Assembly: GCA_002722845.1 (NCBI GenBank)
Contig: PBND01000018.1
Coordinates: forward strand, 1 to 34,650
From: Myxococcales bacterium
GTDB taxonomy: Bacteria; Myxococcota; UBA4151
Reading direction: 5' to 3'
DNA: 34,650 nucleotides
Part shown: positions 9,045 to 16,106 of the stretch, one piece after another
How positions within the stretch are numbered: position 1 is the first letter of the stretch
Layout of the letters: each line of letters opens with the position of its first letter
Made by a program: the position numbers and the translations under genes
The notes under the pieces: model-generated
Told to the model about the DNA's origin: nothing
The model's database searches: none
What the model saw: the letters and a program-made list of their open reading frames with translations, nothing else

Positions 9045-10570
9045 GCAATCTGCGAGTCGGACTTCTGTTTTTGTTTGGGCTGGGCTCCCTCGGGAGCTTC
9101 AAAGTCTACTTGGATACGGCCGACGTTGCGCCCGATAGTGAGTACCGTGTCCACGCCATTTTCGATGATGCGTCCGGTCTCACGATGAGTTCACGGGTCC
9201 GCATCGCGGGTATCGATGTGGGTCATATCGAAACCATTGAATTGGCCGGTGCCAAGGCTCGGCTCACCCTTCGGCTTCGGTCCGATGTGGACTTGTTCGA
9301 GGATGCCCAAGCGGGCAAACGACCCGAAGGCATTTTGGGGACCAATAACGTGGAACTGGTGCCCGGTACACCAACGGCTGCCCGCCTTCAAAATGGCGCT
9401 GAGATCAAGCGAGTGAACAACAAGGATCCGATCACGGAGGTGACGGAAACGCTCAGCGAGACGGCGAAGCAGATTAAAGAGGTTTCCGATGAAATTCTTC
9501 TCGTCGCTAAGAGCCTCCGCCAATTCATTTCACCGGAGTCATCAAAGGATGAGCCACCGCTGACGAAGTTTACCCGTGTGCTCACCGAGCAAGTGATGGC
9601 CCTTTCGGGGACTGCGGACCAACTCATGCGGCGCATCGATGGTGTACTTGATGCGAACAGCGGTGATCTGCGCACCACGATCGTTGCCCTGAAAAGGTTG
9701 TCCGACCAGTTGGACCAACTCACCGGCGACGAAACACGGGTGCCCTTGCAAGCGATGTTGCGTAATCTCAACCAGGCCACGGCCGGATTGAACCGAGTTT
9801 TGAGCGAGGTGGAGACCTTAGCGGGCACCGGGAATGCGGAAGCGAAGGGGCTTGCGACCACGCTGAGGCGCACGGTCGACAGCCTCGCCGAGGCCTCGGT
9901 TCAGGTGCAAAAGACAGCCGCGGCAGCCAGCTCCGGTAAAGGCCCAGTTGGGCGATTGCTAAGCGACGAAGCCTTGGGCGAGAAACTGGACGACGCCGTG
10001 TCTGGATTGAGCGAGCTTGTCGCAAGCTACGACCGCCTACAGACCCACGTGGAGTTAGGCGGCGGCATGCGGATGGCCCAAGCGGGCGCTAAACCGGGGG
10101 GCAGAGCCGGGCTTCGGCTCAATCTGCTGACCCGCAAGAACAAAGGCTACGTCCTTGGACTGAACTCGGACAACCGGGTCTCACCGCAGGTCGATGTCAT
10201 CGATGGCGTGTCTCAACGTTCTGTTGAGGACAGTTACCGTCTGACAGCGCTCTTCTGGCAGCGCTTTGGCCCGGTCGGACTCAAGGGCGGGCTGATCGAC
10301 GGGCGTGGCGGGGTGGGCCTGGAAGGCTATGCCCTCAAGGACCGTGTTCGCCTGAGTGTGGATGCTTACGATTTTGAGCGCAGCCTCGAAGGCGGCGAGC
10401 AGGTCCCCCGGCATCGAGCCAATCTCGATATGGCGGTCCACCCCAATCTCTTCGTGAGACTGGGCGTCGACGACCCATTTTTGGATGAGCGGGCCTACTT
10501 CCTCGGCGCCGGTGTGCGCTTTCTGGACCCAGACCTGAAGCGAGTGATGGCGGTGGCCCCCAGCCCTTGA
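9041..10570 (+). CDS. mlaD: MCE/MlaD-family protein with long helical and C-terminal beta-rich regions
   Basis: Periplasmic lipid-binding component, 509 aa. Residues 5-20 form a membrane anchor. An MCE domain follows at about 33-124 with FDDASGLTMSSRVRIAG and the late stretch GILGTNNVELVPGT. Residues 135-330 are long amphipathic helices, as in MCE proteins that build a periplasm-spanning tunnel. Residues 332-500 are rich in alternating strands (for example VGLKGGLIDGRGGVGLEGY and YFLGAGVRFLDPDLK). E. coli MlaD is only about 180 aa and lacks these parts. I recall similar C-terminal domains on MCE proteins of deltaproteobacteria. The beta-rich end could dock with or insert in the outer membrane, making a separate MlaA/MlaC shuttle unnecessary; that is inference. 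Confidence 0.9.
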   Translation: MSNLRVGLLFLFGLGSLGSFKVYLDTADVAPDSEYRVHAIFDDASGLTMSSRVRIAGIDVGHIETIELAGAKARLTLRLRSDVDLFEDAQAGKRPEGILGTNNVELVPGTPTAARLQNGAEIKRVNNKDPITEVTETLSETAKQIKEVSDEILLVAKSLRQFISPESSKDEPPLTKFTRVLTEQVMALSGTADQLMRRIDGVLDANSGDLRTTIVALKRLSDQLDQLTGDETRVPLQAMLRNLNQATAGLNRVLSEVETLAGTGNAEAKGLATTLRRTVDSLAEASVQVQKTAAAASSGKGPVGRLLSDEALGEKLDDAVSGLSELVASYDRLQTHVELGGGMRMAQAGAKPGGRAGLRLNLLTRKNKGYVLGLNSDNRVSPQVDVIDGVSQRSVEDSYRLTALFWQRFGPVGLKGGLIDGRGGVGLEGYALKDRVRLSVDAYDFERSLEGGEQVPRHRANLDMAVHPNLFVRLGVDDPFLDERAYFLGAGVRFLDPDLKRVMAVAPSP

Positions 10571-10659
10571 TGATGACTGGACCAAGGATGACGAATCCGA
10601 AGGTTTGACCTCGAATCGCTCTCGCGCGACCATCGCCCGTCAGGTGAGTTGGAGGCCAA

Positions 10660-11661
10660 GTGAAACGTGCATGCTTAGTCATCGCCTCGGTGATCGTTTT
10701 AAGTGCTGGTAGTTGTGACAATGAGTGCATTGGTCCCGACTGCGTGGACGCACCACCCCCTGAAGCCGGCCCCGTCGACACGGCGACGGACTGGTGTGAC
10801 GTACGGGATGACCTTTTTCCTAGTTGTACCAGCGCTGGTTGTCACGGCGCCAACGGCTTAGATCCTGTGTTGAGTGGTGATGATGAGGCTGTCTACGCTG
10901 CGTTACTGCAAAACGGCAGTTCGGGTTCACCCTATGTGGTGCCCGGTAGCCCGGAGTCTAGTTACCTGTGGCGGAAGGTCGAGGGGACGCACCTGGAGAC
11001 TGGCGTCGGTGGCTCGGGAAGTCAGATGCCGATCGGTGGCTTCGAGGATGTCTTCGAAGCGGACGATGAGCTCGCATTGCGTGTGAAGCTCAGGGATTGG
11101 ATCGCGAATGGCGCGGGGACTTCGTGCGGTGGCGGGGGTGACGCCGGTCCTGCACCGGATGCAGGCCCTGCCCCGGATGCAGGGGCCGCTGACGATGCCG
11201 GATCACCGGTTGATACGGGGCCTGCCGCCGTCTGCGGTGATGGCGAGGTGACTGGCGATGAGGCCTGCGACGATGGCAATGATCAGGACGGCGATGGCTG
11301 TGAGAGCGACTGCACCCTGACGCCATCGCCCTACTGTGCCATCGTGGGCCGGCTTGGGGCGTGCACGGGATGCCATGGTCGTTCCGGGGGCTTCACTCTT
11401 GGCAATGACCTCCAGGCTTGGGCCAGCAATACGGTCAATCAACCCAGCTCCAACAATCGGGGTGATGGCATGAACTACATTACGCCGGGCAATAAGGAGC
11501 AGAGCTTCTTGTGGCTCAAGGTCGCGAATCGTCAGGGTGAGGCCGGTGGGATGAGCCCTGGTGGTGTGATGCCGCAAAACAACGCGTGGCCTGCATCCGC
11601 GGTCGAACTGCTGGGTCAATGGATCGACGCTGACCTTCCCACCCCCGAAAACTGCCCCTAG
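10660..11661 (+). CDS. Predicted lipoprotein with two cytochrome c-like modules and a Cys-rich repeat
   Basis: A 333-aa secreted protein from a GTG start preceded by GGAGG. A hydrophobic signal ends near Cys19 (SAGSC, a weak lipobox). Module 1 has a CX4CH haem-type motif (Cys56, Cys61, His62), VVPGSPESSYLWRKV and a possible axial Met123 in QMPIGG. Module 2 has a canonical CXXCH (CTGCH, 235-239), YITPGNKEQSFLWLKV and Met304 in VMPQN. Between them lie an Asp-Ala-Gly/Pro linker (161-187) and a Myxococcus-type disulfide repeat with CGDGEVTGDEACDDGN. The modules align with each other, so the protein arose by internal duplication. It may be a dihaem outer-membrane-facing cytochrome or a haem-free relative. 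The barrel gene follows after 10 bases. Confidence 0.8.
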   Translation: MKRACLVIASVIVLSAGSCDNECIGPDCVDAPPPEAGPVDTATDWCDVRDDLFPSCTSAGCHGANGLDPVLSGDDEAVYAALLQNGSSGSPYVVPGSPESSYLWRKVEGTHLETGVGGSGSQMPIGGFEDVFEADDELALRVKLRDWIANGAGTSCGGGGDAGPAPDAGPAPDAGAADDAGSPVDTGPAAVCGDGEVTGDEACDDGNDQDGDGCESDCTLTPSPYCAIVGRLGACTGCHGRSGGFTLGNDLQAWASNTVNQPSSNNRGDGMNYITPGNKEQSFLWLKVANRQGEAGGMSPGGVMPQNNAWPASAVELLGQWIDADLPTPENCP

Positions 11662-11671
11662 GAGTTAGGCC

Positions 11672-12547
11672 GTGATGCATCGACTTCTCTACAGTTTAGC
11701 GATCCTTCTCCTGGCCTTGCCGGCTGCGGCGGGCAATGATCTGTCCGGCGTCGACGAAGCCTGCCATGGGGAGCTCGAGGATTACCCCGTCCCTCTCGGA
11801 GCCGACAAAGAGGAGTTCAACCGGATTCAAGAGGCAAAAATGCTCAACCATCCGGCCCTCTACATGATGCTGAGCGGTGTGGGTGCCCCCTTCTCGAAGG
11901 GCGGTCGCATCAGCCTGGAGCTGGCCCAGGTCCCGGCCCTCGGCTGTATGGATCGGACCGTGGTGTTCCCGAACAAGTTGAAAACCGAAGACACCAACAA
12001 GCTACCCGTCCTCCCGAGGCCCCGTCTGACCGTCGCCTTGCCAGAACTTGCGGGCGTGAACGGCAGCTTGACGGTGGCCTACTTGCCGCCGGTCAAAATG
12101 GGCACCACCTCGGCCCATGCTGTGGGTCTGAGTCTGGCATTGCACACGCGGCTGGCGACGGACCTGGATTTGGGCATTCGCTTTCAGGGGCTCACGGGTC
12201 GAATCGTTGACGACATTGCGGCGAACACGGACCCCAATGGCCCAGTCTATCTCGACTTCTACAGTCCGGGCGTGATCGGCTTGGGCGTGGCTGCGGGCTA
12301 TGACCTCAAGTCGCTGGCGCCCGGTTCGGCCCTCTATGCCGAGGCCGACTATGTGAATGTGGGGACCTTCTTCGCGGTGGGCGATGACGGCAAGGTCGTC
12401 AACAACCGATTCCCATTCTTGGGCCTCGCCTACTCATTGGGGGCCCAAACGGTGCACAAAGGAATCGACCTTGGGCTCGGCTGGCATCATGCCCCGGGGT
12501 CAACCTACAGGGGGATCCGGGCTCGCCTGGGTTACCGCTGGGACTGA
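11672..12547 (+). CDS. Predicted outer-membrane beta-barrel protein
   Basis: A 291-aa protein with a clear signal peptide (hydrophobic LLYSLAILLLALPAAAG). The mature region has a Cys-containing N-terminal part of about 75 residues. It then shows repeated amphipathic strands such as GSLTVAYLPPVKMG, HAVGLSLALHTRLATDLDLG, and a C-terminal strand ending in aromatic YRWD, which fits an outer-membrane barrel of roughly 8-12 strands. The start is GTG 11672 or the adjacent ATG 11675; an upstream GGAG favours either. It lies 10 bases after the cytochrome-like lipoprotein gene, so they are likely cotranscribed. Its last 48 bases overlap the convergent membrane-protein gene. I do not recognise a named family. 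Confidence 0.72.
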   Translation: MMHRLLYSLAILLLALPAAAGNDLSGVDEACHGELEDYPVPLGADKEEFNRIQEAKMLNHPALYMMLSGVGAPFSKGGRISLELAQVPALGCMDRTVVFPNKLKTEDTNKLPVLPRPRLTVALPELAGVNGSLTVAYLPPVKMGTTSAHAVGLSLALHTRLATDLDLGIRFQGLTGRIVDDIAANTDPNGPVYLDFYSPGVIGLGVAAGYDLKSLAPGSALYAEADYVNVGTFFAVGDDGKVVNNRFPFLGLAYSLGAQTVHKGIDLGLGWHHAPGSTYRGIRARLGYRWD

Positions 12548-12976
12548 AAGCGCCGACTGTAGCCCTTTGATGAGGCCCATGAGCACCAGCACATCGAGAA
12601 ACAGGAACCCATCCCAATAGGCTCCGGCCATGATGCGGAGGGTCACTCGACCCACGAGCCAAGCGGCCAAGCCTAAGATCGCTGGCTCAACGGCCCGCCA
12701 GCGGGTGCCCACGAGCATGAAGATGTAGAACAGCGCACCACCGATGTAGAGTTGGAGGCTGAGGGTGAGGACCTTCTTACGGGTCTCCAGCTCTTCTGCG
12801 GCGAGGGGGGGCGCAGCTTCCTGTAGCGGCGAGGACGCCCCGGAAACCAAACTGCCGAGTTCCATATAGGAGGCGATGGCACCGAGGCAGAGAAAGAAGC
12901 CGGCCACGGCGAGCGCACGCCGGGTAATGGTGACGCCCTGGTCATGGCGCAGATGGTAAGCGCGCTCCTCCGTCAT
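12500..12976 (-). CDS. Small integral membrane protein, four predicted helices, unknown function
   Basis: A 158-aa protein with four hydrophobic stretches: about residues 20-40 (ALAVAGFFLCLGAIASYMEL), 69-91 (LTLSLQLYIGGALFYIFMLVG), 95-115 (AILGLAAWLVGRVTLRIMAG) and 120-140 (FLFLDVLVLMGLIKGL). Its ATG overlaps the stop of the upstream gene by 4 bases, making it the last gene of the FKBP-YqgE operon. Its 3' end overlaps the convergent barrel gene by 48 bases. I do not recognise the family. Codon use and the tight coupling support a real gene. Confidence 0.72.
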   Translation of the reverse strand: MTEERAYHLRHDQGVTITRRALAVAGFFLCLGAIASYMELGSLVSGASSPLQEAAPPLAAEELETRKKVLTLSLQLYIGGALFYIFMLVGTRWRAVEPAILGLAAWLVGRVTLRIMAGAYWDGFLFLDVLVLMGLIKGLQSALSVPAVTQASPDPPVG

Positions 12977-13707
12977 TTTTCGCTCCCAAAGTGAGCCACG
13001 AGGGGTTCATAGGGCTGGGGAACAGCTAGAGATTCGCCCATTCCCCCCACCGCTTCGACGACCACATCCAAGAGACCGCCAATGGGATCATCACCGTTTT
13101 TGCCGTGGGCTGGGGGATCCGTTTGGGCGTTAAGGGAGACGCGCCACCGCTCGCCGGGGCAGGGGGAATCGGCCAGATCCGCCAGGGGCAGGCTGACAAA
13201 GTGAAAACCGCTGCTGATCTGATCGGGGCCTGCAGCGAGTAACTCAGCTAGATTCTGCAGGCAGGGGGCGAGGGAGAGCCCGTGGCAGAGCGTTTGCCAG
13301 TCGAGTTCTGGCGGCTTCTTAAAGACGCTGAGCATCAGTCGGTGCAATTCGACGCCGCCGAAGGGCTGCCACGTTCGTGCCACTGGAAAGGTCTTCAAGC
13401 CCCGGTTTCGCCAACTCTGCGCGTTGACCGTGAGCCGCAGGTCGATGCTGGGCATCACGTACCTGGGTCGGCCAGATTGCAGGAGGACCTGGAGTCCCAC
13501 CCGGCATGAAAGGGGCGGTTGGCCCTCGGGGATCCACAAGGCATCCAAGCTGCGGGGATTGAGCCAGTCTGAGTCTGGCTCATTCATCGGGACGGGGACC
13601 AATTGGGCCCCATCTAAAACCCACTGGGGCCAATCCTCAGCCAGGTGGAAGGGGAGTGCCTCTTCCTGCACCCGGCCGGTCAGAATGCGAATGAGTGGTA
13701 CGGTCAT
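12973..13707 (-). CDS. Unknown 244-aa protein in the FKBP-YqgE operon
   Basis: The protein has no signal peptide or membrane helix, so it is probably cytoplasmic. Visible features are a Trp-rich N-terminal half (DWPQWVLDGAQLVPVPMNEP, WRNRGLKTFPVARTWQPFGG) and a beta-rich C-terminal half (GFHFVSLPLADLAD). No catalytic motif is recognisable. The ATG overlaps the YqgE stop by 4 bases and its own stop overlaps the membrane-protein start by 4 bases, so it is translated in a fixed ratio with them. It might be a partner of YqgE or of the membrane protein. No family is assigned. Confidence 0.68.
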   Translation of the reverse strand: MTVPLIRILTGRVQEEALPFHLAEDWPQWVLDGAQLVPVPMNEPDSDWLNPRSLDALWIPEGQPPLSCRVGLQVLLQSGRPRYVMPSIDLRLTVNAQSWRNRGLKTFPVARTWQPFGGVELHRLMLSVFKKPPELDWQTLCHGLSLAPCLQNLAELLAAGPDQISSGFHFVSLPLADLADSPCPGERWRVSLNAQTDPPAHGKNGDDPIGGLLDVVVEAVGGMGESLAVPQPYEPLVAHFGSEK

Positions 13708-14264
13708 TGAAGCCCAGCGCTCGAGGTGAACAGGCTCAACCCATCCCAGTCTTCAAGCCCCATCGAGGTCACAAGGTCCTGCCACAACTGTTCCCTGGGC
13801 CCGCCGAGGGCCCACTGACCCCGGGCGCTCAACGAGGTTGCGAGCCACGCGCCGTCCTCTATCTCCGATTCCAACTGACCGCCGTGCCAGCCCGCGTAGC
13901 CGAGAACGATCCAAAACGGCTGCTCTGCAGCCTGGCAGAGTTCAGCCAAGGTCTCCCGGCGGCTACTGACCATCAAGCCGTCACCGGCCTCCATCGTTTC
14001 TTCACCGGTGAGGCCCGGCCCATGAAGGAGAAAGGCTCGCTCCGGTTGCACGGGCCCCCCTGAGAGGAGGCCGGGCATGATCAGGGGCTCATCGATGTCG
14101 AGCAACTGGAGAATGGATTGGGGCCCGATCGCATCGGTCTCGTGATTTAGGACCAGGCCGAAGGCGCCGTCGTCATCGTGGCTGAGCAGGAGAATGACCG
14201 TCTCGCCGAAGTAACTCCCACTGAGTTTCGGCGTGGCGAGCAGGAATCCCGGTGCAAGGCTCAC
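13704..14264 (-). CDS. yqgE: YqgE/AlgH family protein (DUF179)
   Basis: 186 aa, the usual length for the family. Diagnostic segments are the N-terminal GFLLATPKLSGSYFGETVIL followed by LLLSHDDDGAFGLVLNHE, then LLSGGPVQPERAFLLH, and WIVLGYAGWHGGQLESEI followed by DGAWL. The biochemical role of the family is unresolved. In Pseudomonas, AlgH has been linked to alginate regulation, and in many genomes the gene sits beside yqgF, which is not the case here. It lies between an FKBP lipoprotein and an unknown gene with 4-base overlaps on both sides. Confidence 0.92.
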   Translation of the reverse strand: MSLAPGFLLATPKLSGSYFGETVILLLSHDDDGAFGLVLNHETDAIGPQSILQLLDIDEPLIMPGLLSGGPVQPERAFLLHGPGLTGEETMEAGDGLMVSSRRETLAELCQAAEQPFWIVLGYAGWHGGQLESEIEDGAWLATSLSARGQWALGGPREQLWQDLVTSMGLEDWDGLSLFTSSAGLQ

Positions 14265-14830
14265 TCTTCCTCCAGCAGGCCGACGATTTCGACCGTCACC
14301 TCAAGGGTGCTGTCGGGAGGGATCAGGCCAGGAACGCCGGTCGCGCCATAAGCGAGCTTCGGGGGGATCGTGAGCACGCGTTTTTCGCCCAAACTCATGT
14401 CCATCACGCCCTCTTCCATGCCGCGGTTGAGTTGGCTACGACCCACCGGAAACGTCAGCGGGCTCTTCCCCTTCGTTGAGTCGTAGACAGCGCCATCTTT
14501 GATCTTCGCTTCGTAGTGAATTGAAATCTGTTGGCCCGGTTTGGGCCGATCGCCAGTTCCAGAGCGGATCATTTGCCACTGAAGCCCTGACTTTGAGCGA
14601 TGGATTCCTTTGATCAAAGGCTGTGTGGCGCCAGGATCCGGGCTGTTGTCTGCACCGAATCGACCACCAGGCGCTGACTGAGGGTCCAACTGAGTCGGGG
14701 AGGACTTTGTCAGAGATGGGTTCGGGTTGGCTGTACCCTTGGATGAGACGGAATCACTCTGGCTTTGGTTGCAGCCCTGCACCAATCCAAAGCAAACGAA
14801 AAAGCAGCCAAAAAGGAGGGGGCGCATCAT
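14261..14830 (-). CDS. FKBP-type peptidyl-prolyl isomerase, predicted lipoprotein
   Basis: 189 aa with a lipoprotein signal and lipobox LVQGC (Cys20), then a 55-residue Ser/Pro/Asn-rich linker and a C-terminal FKBP domain (about 75-189). Active-site residues visible are Tyr106 (ISIHYEAKI), Asp117 (YDSTKGKSPL), Phe127 and Tyr161 in LAYGATGVPGLIPPDSTLEV. GMEEGVMDMSLGEKRVLTIP carries the central helix. It would catalyse proline isomerisation in the periplasm, tethered to a membrane, as FkpA/Mip-like foldases do. The start is the first of two ATGs with GGAG upstream. It is the first gene of the four-gene overlapping operon. Confidence 0.92.
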   Translation of the reverse strand: MMRPLLFGCFFVCFGLVQGCNQSQSDSVSSKGTANPNPSLTKSSPTQLDPQSAPGGRFGADNSPDPGATQPLIKGIHRSKSGLQWQMIRSGTGDRPKPGQQISIHYEAKIKDGAVYDSTKGKSPLTFPVGRSQLNRGMEEGVMDMSLGEKRVLTIPPKLAYGATGVPGLIPPDSTLEVTVEIVGLLEEE

Positions 14831-14900
14831 TTGGCTCCAGGGTCGACTCCCGACCGCAAGTTGACGATGCCAAAGCTAGCATTTTCTGCAACATCCGTCA

Positions 14901-14918
14901 GGGGGGCAGCCCCCTTTT
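14901..14918 (+). terminator. Intrinsic-terminator-like hairpin in the leader of the aminotransferase
   Basis: Five G:C pairs (GGGGG/CCCCC) enclose a 4-base loop (GCAG) and are followed by TTTT, ending 12 bases before the aminotransferase ATG. It reads in the sense direction for that gene. A TTGACG hexamer at 14861-14866 could be the -35 of its promoter, although no good -10 is visible. That would place the hairpin at the very 5' end of the transcript. It could be an attenuator, an upstream terminator or a 5' stabiliser. Confidence 0.4.
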
Positions 14919-14930
14919 GAGGACAGGCCC

Positions 14931-16106
14931 ATGTGTAGTCGACCGGCGGTCTCGAAAACCCTTTCTGTCTACGGCACGAGTATCTTCGCCGAGATGAGCG
15001 CTCTTGCCCTTGAACACGAAGCCATCAACTTAGGTCAGGGATTTCCTGATTTTGAGGGTCCGGAGTTCATCAAAGCGGCGGCAGTCGAGGCGATCCATGG
15101 TGGGGCCAACCAATATGCTCGTTCCCAAGGCCAGCCTGAACTCTGTGCGGCTGTCGTGCAAAAAGTGCAGGCCCAGTACGCCTTGTCCCGGGACCCAGCG
15201 AGCGAAGTCGGTGTCTATTCCGGTGCGACGGAGGGGCTTGCTGCTGGTCTCCTCGGCATGTTGGAGCCCGGCGACGAAGTGGTGACCTTCGAGCCGGTCT
15301 ACGACAGCTACATTCCCTTGATGCGTCTGGTGGGTGCGGTGCCGCGAGTGGCCACACTCCGTTGGCCTGATTTTCGGATGGATCTCGATGAGGTTCGGTC
15401 TCTGTTTAACGACAAGACTCGACTCCTTTTGCTCAACACACCCCACAATCCGACAGGGACGGTCTTCAGCCGGCAGGAGTTGGAGCAACTCGCCGAACTC
15501 TGCCGTACTCACGATGTCTTGGTCTTGACCGATGAAGTCTACGAACACCTCACCTTTGATGGGGCAGAGCATATCCCGATGGCGACCTTGCCGGGGATGG
15601 CCGGTCGGGTCCTGAGCCTAAGTTCCACCGGCAAAACCTTTAGTATGACCGGTTGGAAGATCGGCTATGCCCATGGGGCAGCGGATCTGGTTGCCGCTGC
15701 CCAGGCTGCCCATCAGTTCCTCACCTTCGCCACCGCCAAGCCCTTTCAACTGGCGATGGCGAAAGCCCTGGCTGTCGGGCCGTCCTTCTACGAGGAGTTT
15801 CGGGCTGATTACACCGCCCGCCGAACGGTCTTGTTGGAGGGACTATCTGCTGCAGGCCTACCGGTTTGCCGACCCCAGGGGACCTACTTTGCCATGGCCA
15901 ATATTGGGGCTCTCGACTTCGAGAATGACCGGCACTTCGCTTATTGGCTCACCGAGAACTTAGGCGTGACCTGCATCCCAGCGAGCTCCTTCTATGTGAA
16001 ACACGAAGAGCAGAAGTTGGTTCGCTTCGCCTTTTGTAAAGCCGTTGACACCCTCAAAGCAGCCATGGACCGGCTGCAGCCCTTGGCGAACTTAGGCCAA
16101 CTTTAG
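14931..16106 (+). CDS. PLP-dependent aminotransferase, class I/II (KAT/methionine aminotransferase-like)
   Basis: A fold-type I aminotransferase of 391 aa. It has the family N-terminus with INLGQGFPDFEGP, the substrate/PLP loop YSGATEGLAAG, Asn173 in NTPHNPTG, Asp201 and Tyr204 in LTDEVYEHLTF, and the Schiff-base Lys235 in SSTGKTFSMTGWKIGY. The sequence is closest by eye to kynurenine/glutamine transaminase and YbdL-type methionine aminotransferases. The substrate could be methionine, glutamine or an aromatic amino acid and cannot be fixed here. The ATG has AGGACAGG upstream. Its TAG shares bases with the TAA of the convergent phosphatase gene. Confidence 0.9.
   Translation: MCSRPAVSKTLSVYGTSIFAEMSALALEHEAINLGQGFPDFEGPEFIKAAAVEAIHGGANQYARSQGQPELCAAVVQKVQAQYALSRDPASEVGVYSGATEGLAAGLLGMLEPGDEVVTFEPVYDSYIPLMRLVGAVPRVATLRWPDFRMDLDEVRSLFNDKTRLLLLNTPHNPTGTVFSRQELEQLAELCRTHDVLVLTDEVYEHLTFDGAEHIPMATLPGMAGRVLSLSSTGKTFSMTGWKIGYAHGAADLVAAAQAAHQFLTFATAKPFQLAMAKALAVGPSFYEEFRADYTARRTVLLEGLSAAGLPVCRPQGTYFAMANIGALDFENDRHFAYWLTENLGVTCIPASSFYVKHEEQKLVRFAFCKAVDTLKAAMDRLQPLANLGQL

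Noticed and set aside
11140-11215. Short tandem-like repeat in DNA (DAG linker)
   Set aside because: It is coding low complexity within the cytochrome-like protein, with irregular units; not a CRISPR or a mobile-element repeat.
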